A DNA stretch of 64,000 nucleotides, from positions 109,071,235-109,135,234 of the forward strand of contig CM070874.1 of assembly GCA_036365515.1 (NCBI GenBank), written 5' to 3'. The notes under the pieces were generated by a model. It was given only the letters and a program-made list of their open reading frames with translations. It made no database searches and was not told where the DNA came from. How positions within the stretch are numbered: position 1 is the stretch's first letter; the number at the start of each line of letters is the position of its first letter. Both the position numbers and the translations under genes were made by a program. This DNA comes from Torymus aiolomorphi. Lineage: Eukaryota; Arthropoda; Insecta; Hymenoptera; Torymidae. Positions 1 through 11,290 of this stretch are shown piece after piece.

Positions 1-598
1 AATATTCTCGTGAAAAACTTCGCCAAGAACATTCACATTTTTGTCGCGCAATAAATCTATCTTACAGTAAATTAAATTACGCGAAAGAGTGTAACCACAC
101 ACGACGGATCAGCCAAAATACACATATAATAGGATCTGCACTTCTACTTCGACTTGGAACGAGAAAAAGAGGTCCGTACGATCCTCTCCATCGACGCTTC
201 CGCGGCTTACGCAGCAGTTTTTTTAACTGCTACACTGGAATCACTTATAGCTACAGAGTATGTATGTTTGATCCGACCTTCGCTATTTCGGTAATAAATA
301 TGTTAGGGTGGACAATAAGGAAATGATAGAATAGGAATAAATGACACAAGAAAATAATTTGCAAATTGATTCTATTAATTTCTTAGTGTTTATAAGAAGA
401 AACCGCAAACCATTTGCCAAATGAAAAATAATTTAAAAATATATAGGTATCGAAGTATATACATTGAATAAAAATCATTAATACTCATGATAAAAATATC
501 ATTTATACTCAGATCCTTATATTTTAAAACTTAATTATCTCACTTTTGTCGTTACATATAAATATTTTGTACAAATTAACCTACACTTATATCTAAAA

Positions 599-613
599 TA
601 TTTACAACTTTTA
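599..613 (-). promoter_or_regulatory. Possible 3' UTR signals of FAR gene A
   Basis: Just after the stop codon of gene A (646-644), the minus strand holds ATTAAA (613-608), a possible variant poly(A) signal, and TGTAAATA (606-599), which matches the Pumilio recognition element. Both are short motifs and could be chance in AT-rich DNA. Confidence 0.25.
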
Positions 614-643
614 ATAGCGAATGTGACATAGGAGCAACAAAAA

Positions 644-3082
644 TTAAAAAATAGCACAACAGATGTTCCATATGAATATACATCCCATGAATATCAGTGT
701 TAGTACAAGCAACAGATGCATACGATAGAACCTGGAACAAGAACATATCAAATGATTACAAGTTACAGTCAAGTAATATCCTGAAAGGAGAGCATCATTT
801 TAAGACATCTATTCACCTTTTCGATTTCACCCTGCTGGCCTCCAGAGTTTCCACAGTATCCTTTAATAGATACATTCTGATACCTTTGATAAAGTGAACG
901 TAGTATTCCGACCAGTCGAAGTTCCTCATGGAGAATTGGAACATCACTTTATCGCGGTCATCGAGTCGATCCCATAGTTTCAGCACATTCTCGTTCTTAA
1001 AATCCCATTCCTGTATACAGAAAGGCGTCAGCAGACTCACGAGTTTGTGCATTCGTTCGTACATCCTGTGCATCCTGTAATCAAATCGTTGTCTTATTAA
1101 CAAGTCCTTCGACAATATCATTTCAGGTGCGTTTATTATACGCTTCGCAGTTCTATATTACCTTGGTTTCTGTCCTGTGAGACGAGCGGCAGTGTCTAGT
1201 ATGAATCCTGGTATGCTATGCAACAGCAGAGTGTAGAAAGCGTAGAGGTACTTGTACTTGCTGTAGGTCAATAGGGCGTGCCATAGAACTGTTTGCGGCG
1301 GGTATTCGTGGGCGTTCTTTATGACGTTATTTATTATTCTACCCCACGATATGGGAGCCTCGACGGTCGAAGTGAAGTTGTAGATGAGCATATCATCGTC
1401 GCGTCGATCCTTTTGCACAGCCACGTCCCAGGCGCAGGCCAACAACGCGTTCACCGTCAAATCCACCGGTATGACATTGGCCACTCGTTCACCGTCGCAG
1501 TGCAAAACACGCATTAAGCCACTGGTGCAACTCGTTGCGACACCCATGGGCCCGTTGTAGTTGTCGGTCCAACCAGGGAACGGCTCGTACGCAGTCGATG
1601 TAACTGGAATAAAAATTTGATTGCTCAGTTAAGTAAATAAGGCATGAATTTATGAAAAATACACTTTATATAATAGCTTACCGATTCCTGGTCTGAAAAT
1701 CCCCATAGGTAAATTCTTATTTTTATCCCTAATGAGATCCTCCGCCATTGCTTTCGTGAAGGTATAAGTGTTTGGCCATCTATTAGCAATTCTAGACAAA
1801 AATAAATTATTTGTTAAAAGATTTTAATAATAATAGTCATTGTTCAAATGGATTAGAGACTCACTGTGGAGTTATGGAGTTCAATGTATTTTCGGACAAA
1901 TTGTTTGTAAGGCTAAGAAGTTCGTAATATTTTAGAGGATAATCATAAAATTTCTCTTCTATACTAGAACTGAAGCAATTTGAATATGCAGTGGAGACGT
2001 GGACCAAAGACTATAAAAATTTGAAACATTACATGAAATATTATTATTAGAAAATATTTTTCGAATGTGTTAAGAAGTAAAATGTAGGCTATTTTACCTT
2101 CAACTTGAGTATATTTTTACACAAATCAAGCACGCTGTTTGTGCTTTGGATATTCATATTGACAGCTTGTTTCAATGGTTGGTCGAAGCGTACCACAGCA
2201 GCTATATTGAAAACTATAGTAACCTGAAATTTTATAACGATTATATTACAATTATTTTAAGCATTTTTAACTTTCATCAAAGTTTTTTAGAAACTTAATA
2301 ACAATTATCTATTACTCACTTCGTCTAACAATAGATCTCTGTCGGATTCACTCATTCCGAGATTAGGCAAACTGCAATCACCAGAGAGGGCAATAACTTT
2401 TCCAACAAGCTGCGGCATCTTATCTCTTATCCTTTCAAAAACCTGAAGATAGAAATTATAAAATATTTTACTTAACGTATTCAAATACTTTTTCGGTTTG
2501 CGTCTATTATTCGTGTGATTCGTTTGGCATTACTTACTGAATCATTCAATAAATCTTTTATTCTTTCGTTAGCATTTTTGTTTTTCTTTTGACGAATTAG
2601 AATGTAAATTCTTTTTACATCTGGGCAGCACCGCAAAAGCTTTTCAATCAAAATTTTTCCAAGGAAACCAGTTCCTCCTAAAAATAAAATTTTCCATTAT
2701 ACACGATATCCATAAAAATTTTACGTTCAAATTTTACGTTTAGTAAACTGTATTTCTTTTCTATTTCTTTTCTATTATACTTTCTTTAAAAAAAAAGACA
2801 ATTGTGATTAACATTTAGAAAATTAATTCGAAAATGTTTAGCTAATTTCTATTTACCTGTCATGAAAATTGTCTCATTGCTGTAAAACTGTTGAATGGGT
2901 GTGTTTTCGCTCCCTTCCTCCCGTAAATCTTGCACAATGTTTTCAAGTATTTTTTCACCTGAACTCGTTGGCGTAAACTGAAAAAATTAATCTTATCAAT
3001 CAAAATTATCAAACACGTGTTTAACAATTGCTTTAAAAGAATTAAAACGAACTTCTTTAGCAAAATCTATTTCTAACTTCAT
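644..3082 (-). CDS. Fatty acyl-CoA reductase A (complete, multi-exon)
   Basis: Predicted membrane-associated fatty acyl-CoA reductase, reducing long-chain acyl-CoA to fatty alcohol with NADPH. Exons in transcript order: 3082-3053 (candidate start exon), 2977-2857, 2677-2538, 2442-2320, 2223-2098, 2010-1865, 1791-1682, 1603-1162, 1074-817, 731-644. All have GT-AG borders, compatible phases and an open joined frame of about 527 codons. Visible motifs: TGGTGFLGK (cofactor loop, about residue 50), GDCSLPNLGMS, VFNIAAVVRFD, VHVSTAYSNC, the active-site pair in NTYTFTKAMAE (Y about 238, K about 242) and LPMGIFRPGI. The FAR_C domain runs from MYERMHKL to GIRMYLLKD. The last exon adds a 28-residue hydrophobic tail (FYRMHLLLVL...), so the TGA at 815-813 is intronic. 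The start is the weak point: ATG at 3082 gives ten codons in phase 0, but its donor (GTTCGT) is poor. Unlike B and C, the WDVA region has no intron. Confidence 0.9.
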
Positions 3083-3280
3083 GTTGATAGATCAATGGCA
3101 AAAATCTTCATACAAGTATTTTTTGTCAATGGTTTTGACAATTTGTTCAATAATTAATCGCAACTACCCGAAGCTTTATGAATATCTGTAAGCCACTGAT
3201 TAACACTAGGTCCAAAAAATCGGATCCGCCTCTTAGAATACAATAAAGTCAGGCGTACTGCTCCCACGAAGTGGACACAA

Positions 3281-3319
3281 ACACTGAATTCAGAACCTAA
3301 ACAGAGCATGCTTTTTATT
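3281..3319 (-). promoter_or_regulatory. Candidate core promoter of FAR gene A
   Basis: On the minus strand an AATAAAAAG TATA-like box (3319-3311) lies about 32 bases before a TTCAGTGT initiator (A of CAGT at 3285). TCAGT is the usual arthropod initiator. A transcript from here would have a leader of about 200 nt before the candidate ATG at 3082, with one short upstream ORF. The position fits gene A, but no transcript evidence is available here. Confidence 0.4.
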
Positions 3320-3342
3320 CGCTCAACCTTGTTTTCGACTGT

Positions 3343-3435
3343 TCAAAGATTACGGCGCCCCCATCCACACTCAATCATTGAACTTTGGACCATAGCAAGG
3401 CCTTCTCCGATCCACATAGATATAGATTGAGAAAA

Positions 3436-3489
<54 letters not shown>

Positions 3490-3662
3490 TGGGAGGTCGA
3501 AAATCGTTGTACACGCGTGTCTACCGTGGCTCGAATCAAGGTCAATGACAGTCGCTCGTGCGCACACGTGCCTATCGGTATAAGAAAAGGACCGATATCG
3601 AGATGATGACGAGCTCCGCCGCGTAATGTCATCAGTTGGGTCCCATGTCACTGTCATCCTAA
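3343..3662. repeat. CpG-rich block with (GA)n microsatellite
   Basis: An imperfect (GA)n run at about 3430-3489 sits inside a short GC/CpG-rich block directly upstream of gene A. The open frames here are low-complexity (Ser/Leu or Arg/Glu runs) and are produced by the repeat. The block may be part of gene A's upstream regulatory DNA. Confidence 0.6.
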
Positions 3663-3665
3663 TGT

Positions 3666-4252
3666 ATACATGTATATGAGGATATTTTTGTTTTGCCCAC
3701 ACTTAGAACGTTAAAAAAATTTAAAAAAACAATTGGATATAGGTCATAAAATATACGAAAAAAACTCGTGAACATTAGAAAACGGTCTTGTCACTCCGTT
3801 TTAGAAAAAAAAAAACATTTTTCTTATGGAAATTTAACATGGGAAAAATGGACGAAAAATAGTCACTGATGACGGGCCATTAGTAAGCTTTTAAATGTGC
3901 CAACAAAATTTCACAAAAAAGCCATTAAAGTAGAAGAAAAAAGCTTTAATTTAAGCGAAAGATCGTTAAAATCGGTCGGTTCTACGCAAAGTTACGTGCA
4001 TTTGAAAATCCCGAAAAATGACCAAAAATGATTAAATTACGTGGATTCGGGAAAAATCGCTCATTTTTGGTCATTTTTCGCGATAAAACGGTGTCACAAG
4101 TCCGTTTTCTAATGTTCATGATTTTTTTTCGTATATTTTATGACATATAGAATGAAAAGAAACTTGTCGCGAAGGTGTGCCTTCAATTTCTTTTTTTTAA
4201 TTTTTTTAACTCTCTTAAGTGTGGACAAAAAAAATATCCTCATATATATGTA
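3666..4252. mobile_element. Foldback MITE-like element, about 590 bp
   Basis: The two ends are long imperfect inverted repeats of about 130 bp. The left end begins TATGAGGATATTTTTGTTTT and continues through CCCACACTTA to CGTTTT. The right end mirrors this through CCGTTTTCTAATGTTCATGA to ATATCCTCATATA. There is no coding capacity. A target duplication is not clear. Confidence 0.6.
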
Positions 4253-4843
4253 GGAGTATATGATCGCTACTCGCGTAACCGAGCGTTTTCCATTTGTTTT
4301 AGGGATGCCCAAGCGCGATAATGCGCACGAAAGAGAGGAAGCAAGAAAATGTGTGGTAAAAGGCTGATGAGACCGCTACGCGCACACGCGTCTGAGACAT
4401 GTTGCTGCCGGCCACGCTCTTTTTTTTCCTCGTCGGTATAAGGTAAAAGTACCAATGAGCGGCCAGTGCCCAGTACGTGGCCATCTAGATAAATATTCAA
4501 TTACTTTAAAGAATGTGTAGTAGTTGGATAATATTTTATTCTATAAGATGATTCTAAAATAATTAATGCTTATTGTTTAAATAGTATTATTACTCTTAGT
4601 GAAAATTTAATACTTATAAAGACGATTTGAAAATGCTACTCGCGGGGATCACGGCTTTCTATGGGAGGTCCTTAATGATTTCGTAAGGATTCATGACTCG
4701 CCTTTTAGGTATTTTTTAAATAAATTTGAAGTAAATCTTTACTCTTGAAAATTTTAAGACACTTCTAAGATGCATCGAATTCAATTACAGTCGTTAGAAG
4801 CCCAATAATTATTGTTTTTAATAAAAATAATTCAAGTTTATCT

Positions 4844-5175
4844 ACTAGTACCAGTTTAAACGTCATGTCCCAATACTTGGCCCTATGTATTTTACCGATG
4901 TTTTGATGGTTAGGGTTCCTACGTATTGGTAGAGTTAGTAGGTTGGAAAACCATAATATGATTATTATACATTGATTTTCTGTAATTTCATATTATTAAC
5001 GTTTGATTTAGTGTTAAAAAGTATTTCCAGTCCAAAATTTAGCGATTTTATTATTTTTACATAAAAATCAAAATAAATATAGAGTACAAATTATATGGTC
5101 CAAGTATTGGGACTAACAATTTCGACCACTAGTACATGACTTTTTAGCACGGTCCAACTACTAGTACAAGCATGT
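4844..5175. repeat. Inverted repeat with ACTAGTA / CCCAATACTTGG arms
   Basis: ACTAGTACCAG...TCCCAATACTTGG at about 4844-4885 recurs in reverse complement at about 5097-5136 (CCAAGTATTGGGACTA...CCACTAGTAC), with another ACTAGTAC at about 5160. The arms are imperfect, about 40 bp, and flank an AT-rich spacer. This is probably a degraded non-autonomous transposon; no gene is seen in it. Confidence 0.45.
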
Positions 5176-6429
5176 ATTCATAATTTAATTCATTTTTCTA
5201 TCATAAAAGCTTATTTTCACAAATTATTCTATGCATATGATTCTATGCATTTTTAATAATATTTCGCATTTAAAATATAACTTCAAAATTCTAGCTTCAC
5301 TAAGCGTCCATCTATTGGTACTTTTACCTTAGGTATAGTTAATACCAAATCACTTAAGGAAACGAGTTGTATGCATATTGACGCAAGAATACGCTTCGCG
5401 TACGTCATCAGGGACAGTAAAATGATGTCTATTATGCTGCATCGAAAACTGCGAAGGACATAATAATACGTCACGATGCGAACGTAATGATGTAAGAATA
5501 TAGTTACGTGTGTGCCGTGTGTCGTTGCTCTCAGGCTATTATACTCGGACGTTGTTTGCGTTGGCCGAGCATATTATAAGTAAATGGTGGTGCATTTCGA
5601 ATGTTTACGATCTGTACAATATATGTTTGGTTATATGCTTACCACTATCTCCGTTTTTATTAACTTGAAACTAAAGGCTCTATTATTGAGTGCATTGTTG
5701 TTTAAGATATTGTTTAAGATAAGTGAAATCCATTTGGCAAAAATCTAAAGTCTGATTGTGTACTTCAATAAATACTTAAGAAAGAACATGTTTGGGCAGG
5801 TAAAAGAACCACCCCCTCCATCGCTGGCCCCACAAACCCAAAACAACCACAATTTTTGGATTTTTTTTTCTTTTAAAGTACCTATATTTGTTCGGAAAAT
5901 TTGGAAAAAATTAAAGCGTATATATAAATGATGTATGCAATGAGATTTTGCATTCCCGTCGAGTGGCATTTAGTCTATCTTAATTAAGGTGGCTCCGGCG
6001 CGATATATATGTATATAAATATACAAATTTTTTACGATGCTTACTTCACATATTATAATTTGAGAAACAATATAATAAGAAACAAGGGTTCTTGAAGTAA
6101 CAAAACAAATTTTTTTCAAAGTAATTTGAATATTGTTAAAGAAGATATCGCGAATTGAAAAAAAAATCAGCAAAACCAATAAATCTTTTTCATTTTTCAT
6201 CCGATTTTAATTTGCAAGGTCTTATTTTATTCCTTGTTCAATTTCAGGGGACGTAGCGATATAAAAATTGGAAAATTTTCAAAACCTGCAAAGTTATAAA
6301 TAATTGTTCATAAAATTCAGTCACAAATCTACAAACAATAATTGCTCCACGCATATGCAGCGCCAATTAGGAAAGAGTTGTGGAGGCATTGCGTTGCAAC
6401 TTTTGGGATTACCAATTCCAGCGAGGATC

Positions 6430-7000
6430 GCCTCAGGCTACCAGGCTTGTTTCCCGAAACGAAGCTAAAAGGAAAGTGACGCCAAGTATTTTGAGTGAGT
6501 TGCCGGGGGCGATCTGCACATCATCAAGACAAATGGGAGGTAGTACCATGGAGTTGAGTTGTGACATGAAGCCGCGAGTGCCAGTCCACACTGCTTGTGT
6601 CTTCAGAGCGTTTATAATCAGACTATTTCCAGATTTCCAACGTGAAATATGCTCAAGATCCAGATTCACTTTCCTAATCGCATCGCAGATATCGACAGGC
6701 TTGCAGTGGATGTATATTATGAAGTTGTCTGCATAGAGATGGTACCTACAAAATTTGAGCGATTAAGGGAGGTTGTTAATAAAGAGTGAGAAGAATAAGG
6801 CTGCCTTGGGGTACGCCTGATTTTCTGTCAAGCGGAGTCGATGTTTTGCCATTCGGGAAAACAACGACTTGAGAGCGATCCATGAGATACACCTTGTCTA
6901 ACAGCCAGCCGATTCGGAAAAACCGACCGAGCGAAGTTTTCAGATAAGAATGTCAACATTCACGAGATCGAATGCACGAGTATGGTCAATCCCGATGGCA

Positions 7001-7004
<4 letters not shown>
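6430..7004 (-). pseudogene. Decayed reverse transcriptase fragment of a jockey-like non-LTR retrotransposon
   Basis: Conceptual minus-strand translation, going down from about 7004, gives KFAIGIDHTRAFDLVNVDIL (RT palm motif A region), then GVPQG (about 6815), then LYADNFIIYIHC (catalytic box), then NLDLEHISRWKSGNSLIIN...KTQAV and finally SLKILGVTF. This order matches RT blocks A, B, C, D and E of LINE elements. Stops and at least one frameshift interrupt it, and the usual YADD box reads YADN. The longest open piece is 6669-6433. It is a dead fragment without endonuclease or tail. A (CT)n run (7005-7050 on plus as GA) abuts its 5' side. Confidence 0.75.

Positions 7005-7050
<46 letters not shown>
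7005..7050. repeat. (GA)n microsatellite
   Basis: About 23 perfect GA units directly next to the reverse-transcriptase remnant. Confidence 0.9.
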
Positions 7051-7052
<2 letters not shown>

Positions 7053-7837
7053 TTTGCGTAATCAAGTAAATAGTAAAATTTTAAAATATTATCTTATAAC
7101 AAATCCAATCTTTATTATAATTACCACCTGCAACAAATAAGTAACTGCAAATAAAGTAATTTAATAAAAGTTTCATTTTTTAGTAATAATATAATAACAC
7201 AGGCATACAAAACAACATGTCTGAACTCGGCGCAAAAAACATGTTTTCCAAGAAAACTTTTCTCGCGTATTTTGAGATACTGAATCAATATCTTAATTCA
7301 AAATAAGAGCTTTCCTAAGCCAATTTTCTTTAGATTTTATTATTAGGACATCCTAGAATTCAGAAAAACGCTCATCCTATCGAGATTATCTAAATGATTC
7401 TCCCTGGCTTCCAGGATTTTCTGATAGTAAATAGTATACTATACTCCCAAGTAATATAATATATATTCCCATCTCAACAAAAATAGCAACTTTTTTCCTT
7501 GAAATGCGGGACCACAGTTAGACTTGTTTTCCTCTTTTAACCAATTTTACTTTTTTCCAGCATTTGCTGGCAAAAAGTTCACATTTCCCGCATTTGTGAG
7601 AAAAAAGTAAATTCCATATAAACTTAGTCAAATATCGTTTAATACACCCACTTGTGCGGGCGCCGATGCCCGCCGCCCAAGTTTGCAAACACTCCCCATC
7701 TTTCCCTTGGTCTCACTTTCCAAATATAAAAAGTGGCGCCACAGTTGAGATGGGAATAAAGTTCTATCTATATAATTCGAGAGAAAAGCCGAGAATTCCC
7801 TCAGGTGATCACTTCCCTTGCTTTGCTCGCTTGGGTA

Positions 7838-7851
7838 CCCCCCCCCCCCCC
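7838..7851. repeat. Poly(C) run, 14 C
   Basis: A homopolymer of 14 C in repeat-rich DNA rich in GCGGGAATAAAGT-like words. Its length is liable to assembly or sequencing error. Confidence 0.85.
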
Positions 7852-8094
7852 GCGGGAATCAAGAGCAACTTTTTTCCCTTGTTATACATAATGAACTATT
7901 AAAGAAAATCACACTGGTAAATCCCCTATTTTAACTTCAGATATAGATTTAGCACCTCAAAACACGTAAGAAAACATGTTTATTCCCATCTCTATTATAA
8001 TGGCCATTTTATAGTCTGAAAAGCGGGGCAAAAGTGGCGTCTGATTTTCTTTTTTACTTTATTCCCGCATAATGCGGGAATAATAGTACATTTC

Positions 8095-8207
8095 GACACG
8101 GGTGCGGAAGGTGATTATTTAGCTCATGTGACGTTTTTCGCACGAGCGAAGCGAGTGAGAAAAGTCACATGAGCTAAAAATCTTCTTACGCACCAGTTTC
8201 GAACCGT
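8095..8207. repeat. Hairpin repeat 1 with GAGCGAAGCGAG loop
   Basis: Arms such as AGCTCATGTGAC / GTCACATGAGCT and the outer pair GGTGCGGAAG / CTTACGCACC surround a loop CACGAGCGAAGCGAGTG. This is a near-perfect inverted repeat with no coding potential. The same unit is found at about 43660-43780. Confidence 0.7.
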
Positions 8208-8284
8208 ATTTTATACCACGAGAGCCGAATAATCATATTAAAGTTATGATTTTGAGGTTAGAGTGGTATAAAATAAATTATCGT

Positions 8285-8430
8285 GAATAATAGTATATTA
8301 TGCACCAAGGGAATAAAGTGGGCTGTGTGCTCCTGCGCGAGAGTTGTCGCCTGAGCGAAGCGAGGGCGACAAACGCGCAGGTTCGCACAACCCACTGTAT
8401 TCACGAGTGCAATATACGACTTTTTAACAC
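8285..8430. repeat. Hairpin repeat 2 with GAGCGAAGCGAG loop
   Basis: Inverted arms ATAGTATATT...GTGGG and CCCAC...AATATAC close on GTCGCCTGAGCGAAGCGAGGGCGAC (about 8346-8371). It is the same loop style as its neighbours but has different arms. Confidence 0.65.
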
Positions 8431-8663
8431 AACTATCATAAAGTTCGTACTCGTTTCCCGCTGAAAAGGGAAAAAATGCTGCACATTGATTTCCTAACCT
8501 CACTCTTGTTTCCAGCGCAACGCACTGTTTGTGCCCGAGCCGAAGGCGAGGGCACATGTGCGTGGCGCTGGGGACTAGAGTGAGGGTAGGGAATGAACGT
8601 AGCTCTTTTTTCCCACTTCGGCGGGAATAAAGTACGAACTTTATGATAGGGTGTGTTAAAAAG
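8419..8663. repeat. Hairpin repeat 3, about 245 bp palindrome
   Basis: CTTTTTAACACAACTATCAT at the left pairs with ATGATAGGGTGTGTTAAAAAG at the right. Inner arms CCAGCGCAACGCAC / GTGCGTGGCGCTGG close on GTGCCCGAGCCGAAGGCGAGGGCAC. The outer ends overlap the previous hairpin. Confidence 0.7.
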
Positions 8664-8827
8664 AAATTTTATTCCCGCATTATGCGGGAATAGAGTAAAT
8701 TAGCGGGAATAAAGTAACATAGTCTAATTTTTTACGTTTATGGTGAATTGGGTTAAAACTAACAAAATTATAACATAAATTCAAAATAACTTTTCAAATC
8801 TATGAAGTGGACACAGTCGCGATGGGG

Positions 8828-8956
8828 ATAAAGTACTACATGTTACACGGGACTAAAGTCGATCATTCCCTTGGGAGCTTCGCACGCTCGCTCGGGCAGT
8901 GAACTCACCCGTGGGAATAATCTGCGACTTTAATCCCTTGTTACATAATGTACTAT
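8828..8956. repeat. Hairpin repeat 4, about 130 bp palindrome
   Basis: AGTACTACATGTTACACGGG pairs with the right arm CCCTTGTTACATAATGTACT, and inner TAAAGTCG / CGACTTTA and ATTCCC / GGGAAT pairs close on a GCTCGCTCG loop. It is the last of four consecutive hairpins. Confidence 0.6.
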
Positions 8957-9297
8957 TCTCAGGCCGAGTTCTGACTTTTTTGTGTGCCTGTGTAATAATA
9001 TATCAATCAAATAAGTAATTATTGTTAATTTAATTTTCAACTAATTTAGTTCTTTATAAGAGAGGATTTGATGATTATTGTTATACTAATTGTCATCAAC
9101 AGCATCAAAGTTATAGATGAATAGTTATAAAGGACTGGGACTGAAACACGATTTTCTTCATACCGGAAGCCTTATATGCATGTACGTCATTCTACTAAAT
9201 ATAAAAAACCGAATATAAATGTTTCATTAAAAGTATACATTTCTTATATGATGAAAATTATAATTGTTACGATTTAATAATCGCATACAATAAATAA

Positions 9298-9440
9298 ATG
9301 GAGGAGGACTCGATAAAAAAACGGCATGGCGTAACTCGGCGGAGAATCGAACCCCATGGACCTTTCGTTTTCGCGATGAGTGCTCTGACCACTGAGCTAC
9401 CGATGCCGGTGCACGTCTTTCCTCGAGTCGTCCTCATGTT
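9298..9440 (-). mobile_element. tRNA-derived SINE (tRNA-like head)
   Basis: On the minus strand, GGTAGCTCAGTGGTCAGAGC (about 9406-9387, A box) and GGTTCGATTCTCC (about 9352-9340, B box) are spaced as in a tRNA. The putative anticodon arm does not pair and no sensible anticodon is exposed. It is followed by a non-tRNA body, so this is a SINE head with internal Pol III promoter boxes rather than a tRNA gene. Confidence 0.6.
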
Positions 9441-9938
9441 GCTGCTATATGCAACCCGATCCGCCTCGTCACGTTGTGCATACTATACACACGTAACATA
9501 ATAGAAATCAATTTTTCATGATATTCTCAGACTGTAAAACCGATTAAAAATGAATTCTTTTTTAATACATGAAATTTGTAGATTTGTCACTGTATTTTAT
9601 AAACAATTGCATATAACTTTGCAGGTTTTGAAAATTTTCGAATTTTTATATCGGTACCTACCCCTGAAATTGAACAAGGAATAAAGTGAGATCTTCCAAA
9701 TTAAAATTGAATGAAAAACAAAAAAGATAATAATTAGTTATTGAATTTCTTTTTAGTGGACAAAATTTGCTTTTGCAACAGTGGAAATTTTCTAATTTTC
9801 TAATCATTGAAAATTTTGCTTCCTCCTAGACGAAGCTTCGTGATAGTAATTTTTTGAGTTGTTGTAAAAACATGTTATAATTGTTTTTCGAGGTTTTAGG
9901 AATCAAAATACATGATTTTTGAAAAATATCTGTATGGA

Positions 9939-9941
<3 letters not shown>

Positions 9942-9991
<50 letters not shown>
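9942..9991. repeat. (TG)n microsatellite
   Basis: About 24 TG units. Confidence 0.9.
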
Positions 9992-9993
<2 letters not shown>

Positions 9994-10499
9994 ACGCCTG
10001 GATCTTAGCTTCTACTCGATCGATTTTAACCGGACACGTCTCATTTTTTTTTGTTTTTTTGTGTGATGGCGGGTCAAAAATTCGTTTTTTTATTCACCGA
10101 TGCGCTTTTGTTTTATTTCGAATTTTCGATTTTCTCAAAATTGATTTTTGCTTTTCTTTAATGATAAGATCGAGATATTTGAATTCAATGGATAGCATTC
10201 GAAAGAGCATTAAAGTACCTATATTTTCTAAAAAAAATTTCTCTAACTCTCACGGTTTTTTTGTTATCAACAAAAACGTGTTTCTTTTTAAAAAGCTTAT
10301 AACTTCTAAACTAAACAGTCAATTTTTTTGAAAAAGTCATGATAATGCAGAATATAAATAGCTATAATCTGTAAAAATTTGAATCCATTTTGTCGACTAA
10401 TTTTTAAGAAAAAAATTTAAATATAAAAAAATGAGTTTTGTATGTTCAACGATTACGGGAGTAAAATTGACTTAATGGATTCGAAATTCCTTGCAGAGG

Positions 10500-11290
10500 A
10501 AGATTTTGGATAGCTCTCGGTCGAGTTCTTTGGGCAAAATGATTAGTCCAGAAATTTCAGAAATATTTGAGGTTAAACTTTTTTTAACCTTTTTTTCAAA
10601 TCGTAATTTCTCGAGAACGGCTCCATGTATCAGCTCCAAATTTATAGATAATTTTGTATGTGATATAGATAATATGTGTGCGAGTTTTCATCTAGATCGT
10701 ACGATTATTTTTTGAGATATTTGATTTTGAAAATTTTCGTATTTACAAAGTCATTTTCTTTTTCGCATGATAACTAGAGAAAACAAAAATTGGTTTAATC
10801 ATGTTGAAATTTTGTGGAGATGTAGAGTTTATATATTATCGTATAAGTCCTTTAGATAAAAGAATTGTCTCATGATTTTTAGAGATATTTAAAGTTAAAA
10901 TTTTTTACGGTTTTTTTCAAAATCGCAATTTCTCTATGACGACTTCATGTATCAGCTTGAAATTTATAGACTACTTTGTATGCGATATAGGCAATACCTG
11001 TGTAAAATTTCATTCAGATTATATGGTTATTTTTTTAGATATTTGATATTTAAAATTTTAGTATTTTTGAAAATGGCTTTCTTTGTTGTCGCATAATATA
11101 ACTACATTAAAATTGTTTTAATTTCTTTGATATTTGGTGGAGATGTAGAGTTTGTATATTATTTATTAGAAGAGTTCTTAGGGTAAAAGAATTCGTTTAT
11201 GAATTTCAGAGATATTTGAGGTTAAAACTATTTTAGCCCTCTTTCAAAATCGTAATTATTCGGGAACGCATTTATGTATACTAGAAAATG
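10500..11290. repeat. Tandem repeat, about 325-bp period, roughly 2.4 copies
   Basis: The phrase ATATTTGAGGTTAAAa recurs at 10563, 10885 and 11212. Each is followed by a TTTCAAAATCG...AATTTCTC block, a CATGTATCAGCT.GAAATTTATAGA block (first two copies) and a GGAGATGTAGAGTTT.TATATTAT block. The copies are diverged by substitutions and small indels. There is no coding capacity. Confidence 0.7.

Noticed and set aside
3343..3702. Ser/Leu-rich or Arg/Glu-rich proteins on either strand
   Set aside because: They are translations of a (GA)n microsatellite.
8095..8960. A CRISPR array
   Set aside because: The units are palindromes of different lengths with different arms, not identical direct repeats with uniform spacers, and the DNA is eukaryotic.
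9298..9440. A functional tRNA gene
   Set aside because: A and B boxes are present, but the anticodon arm does not pair and the acceptor stem is poor. It fits a SINE head better.
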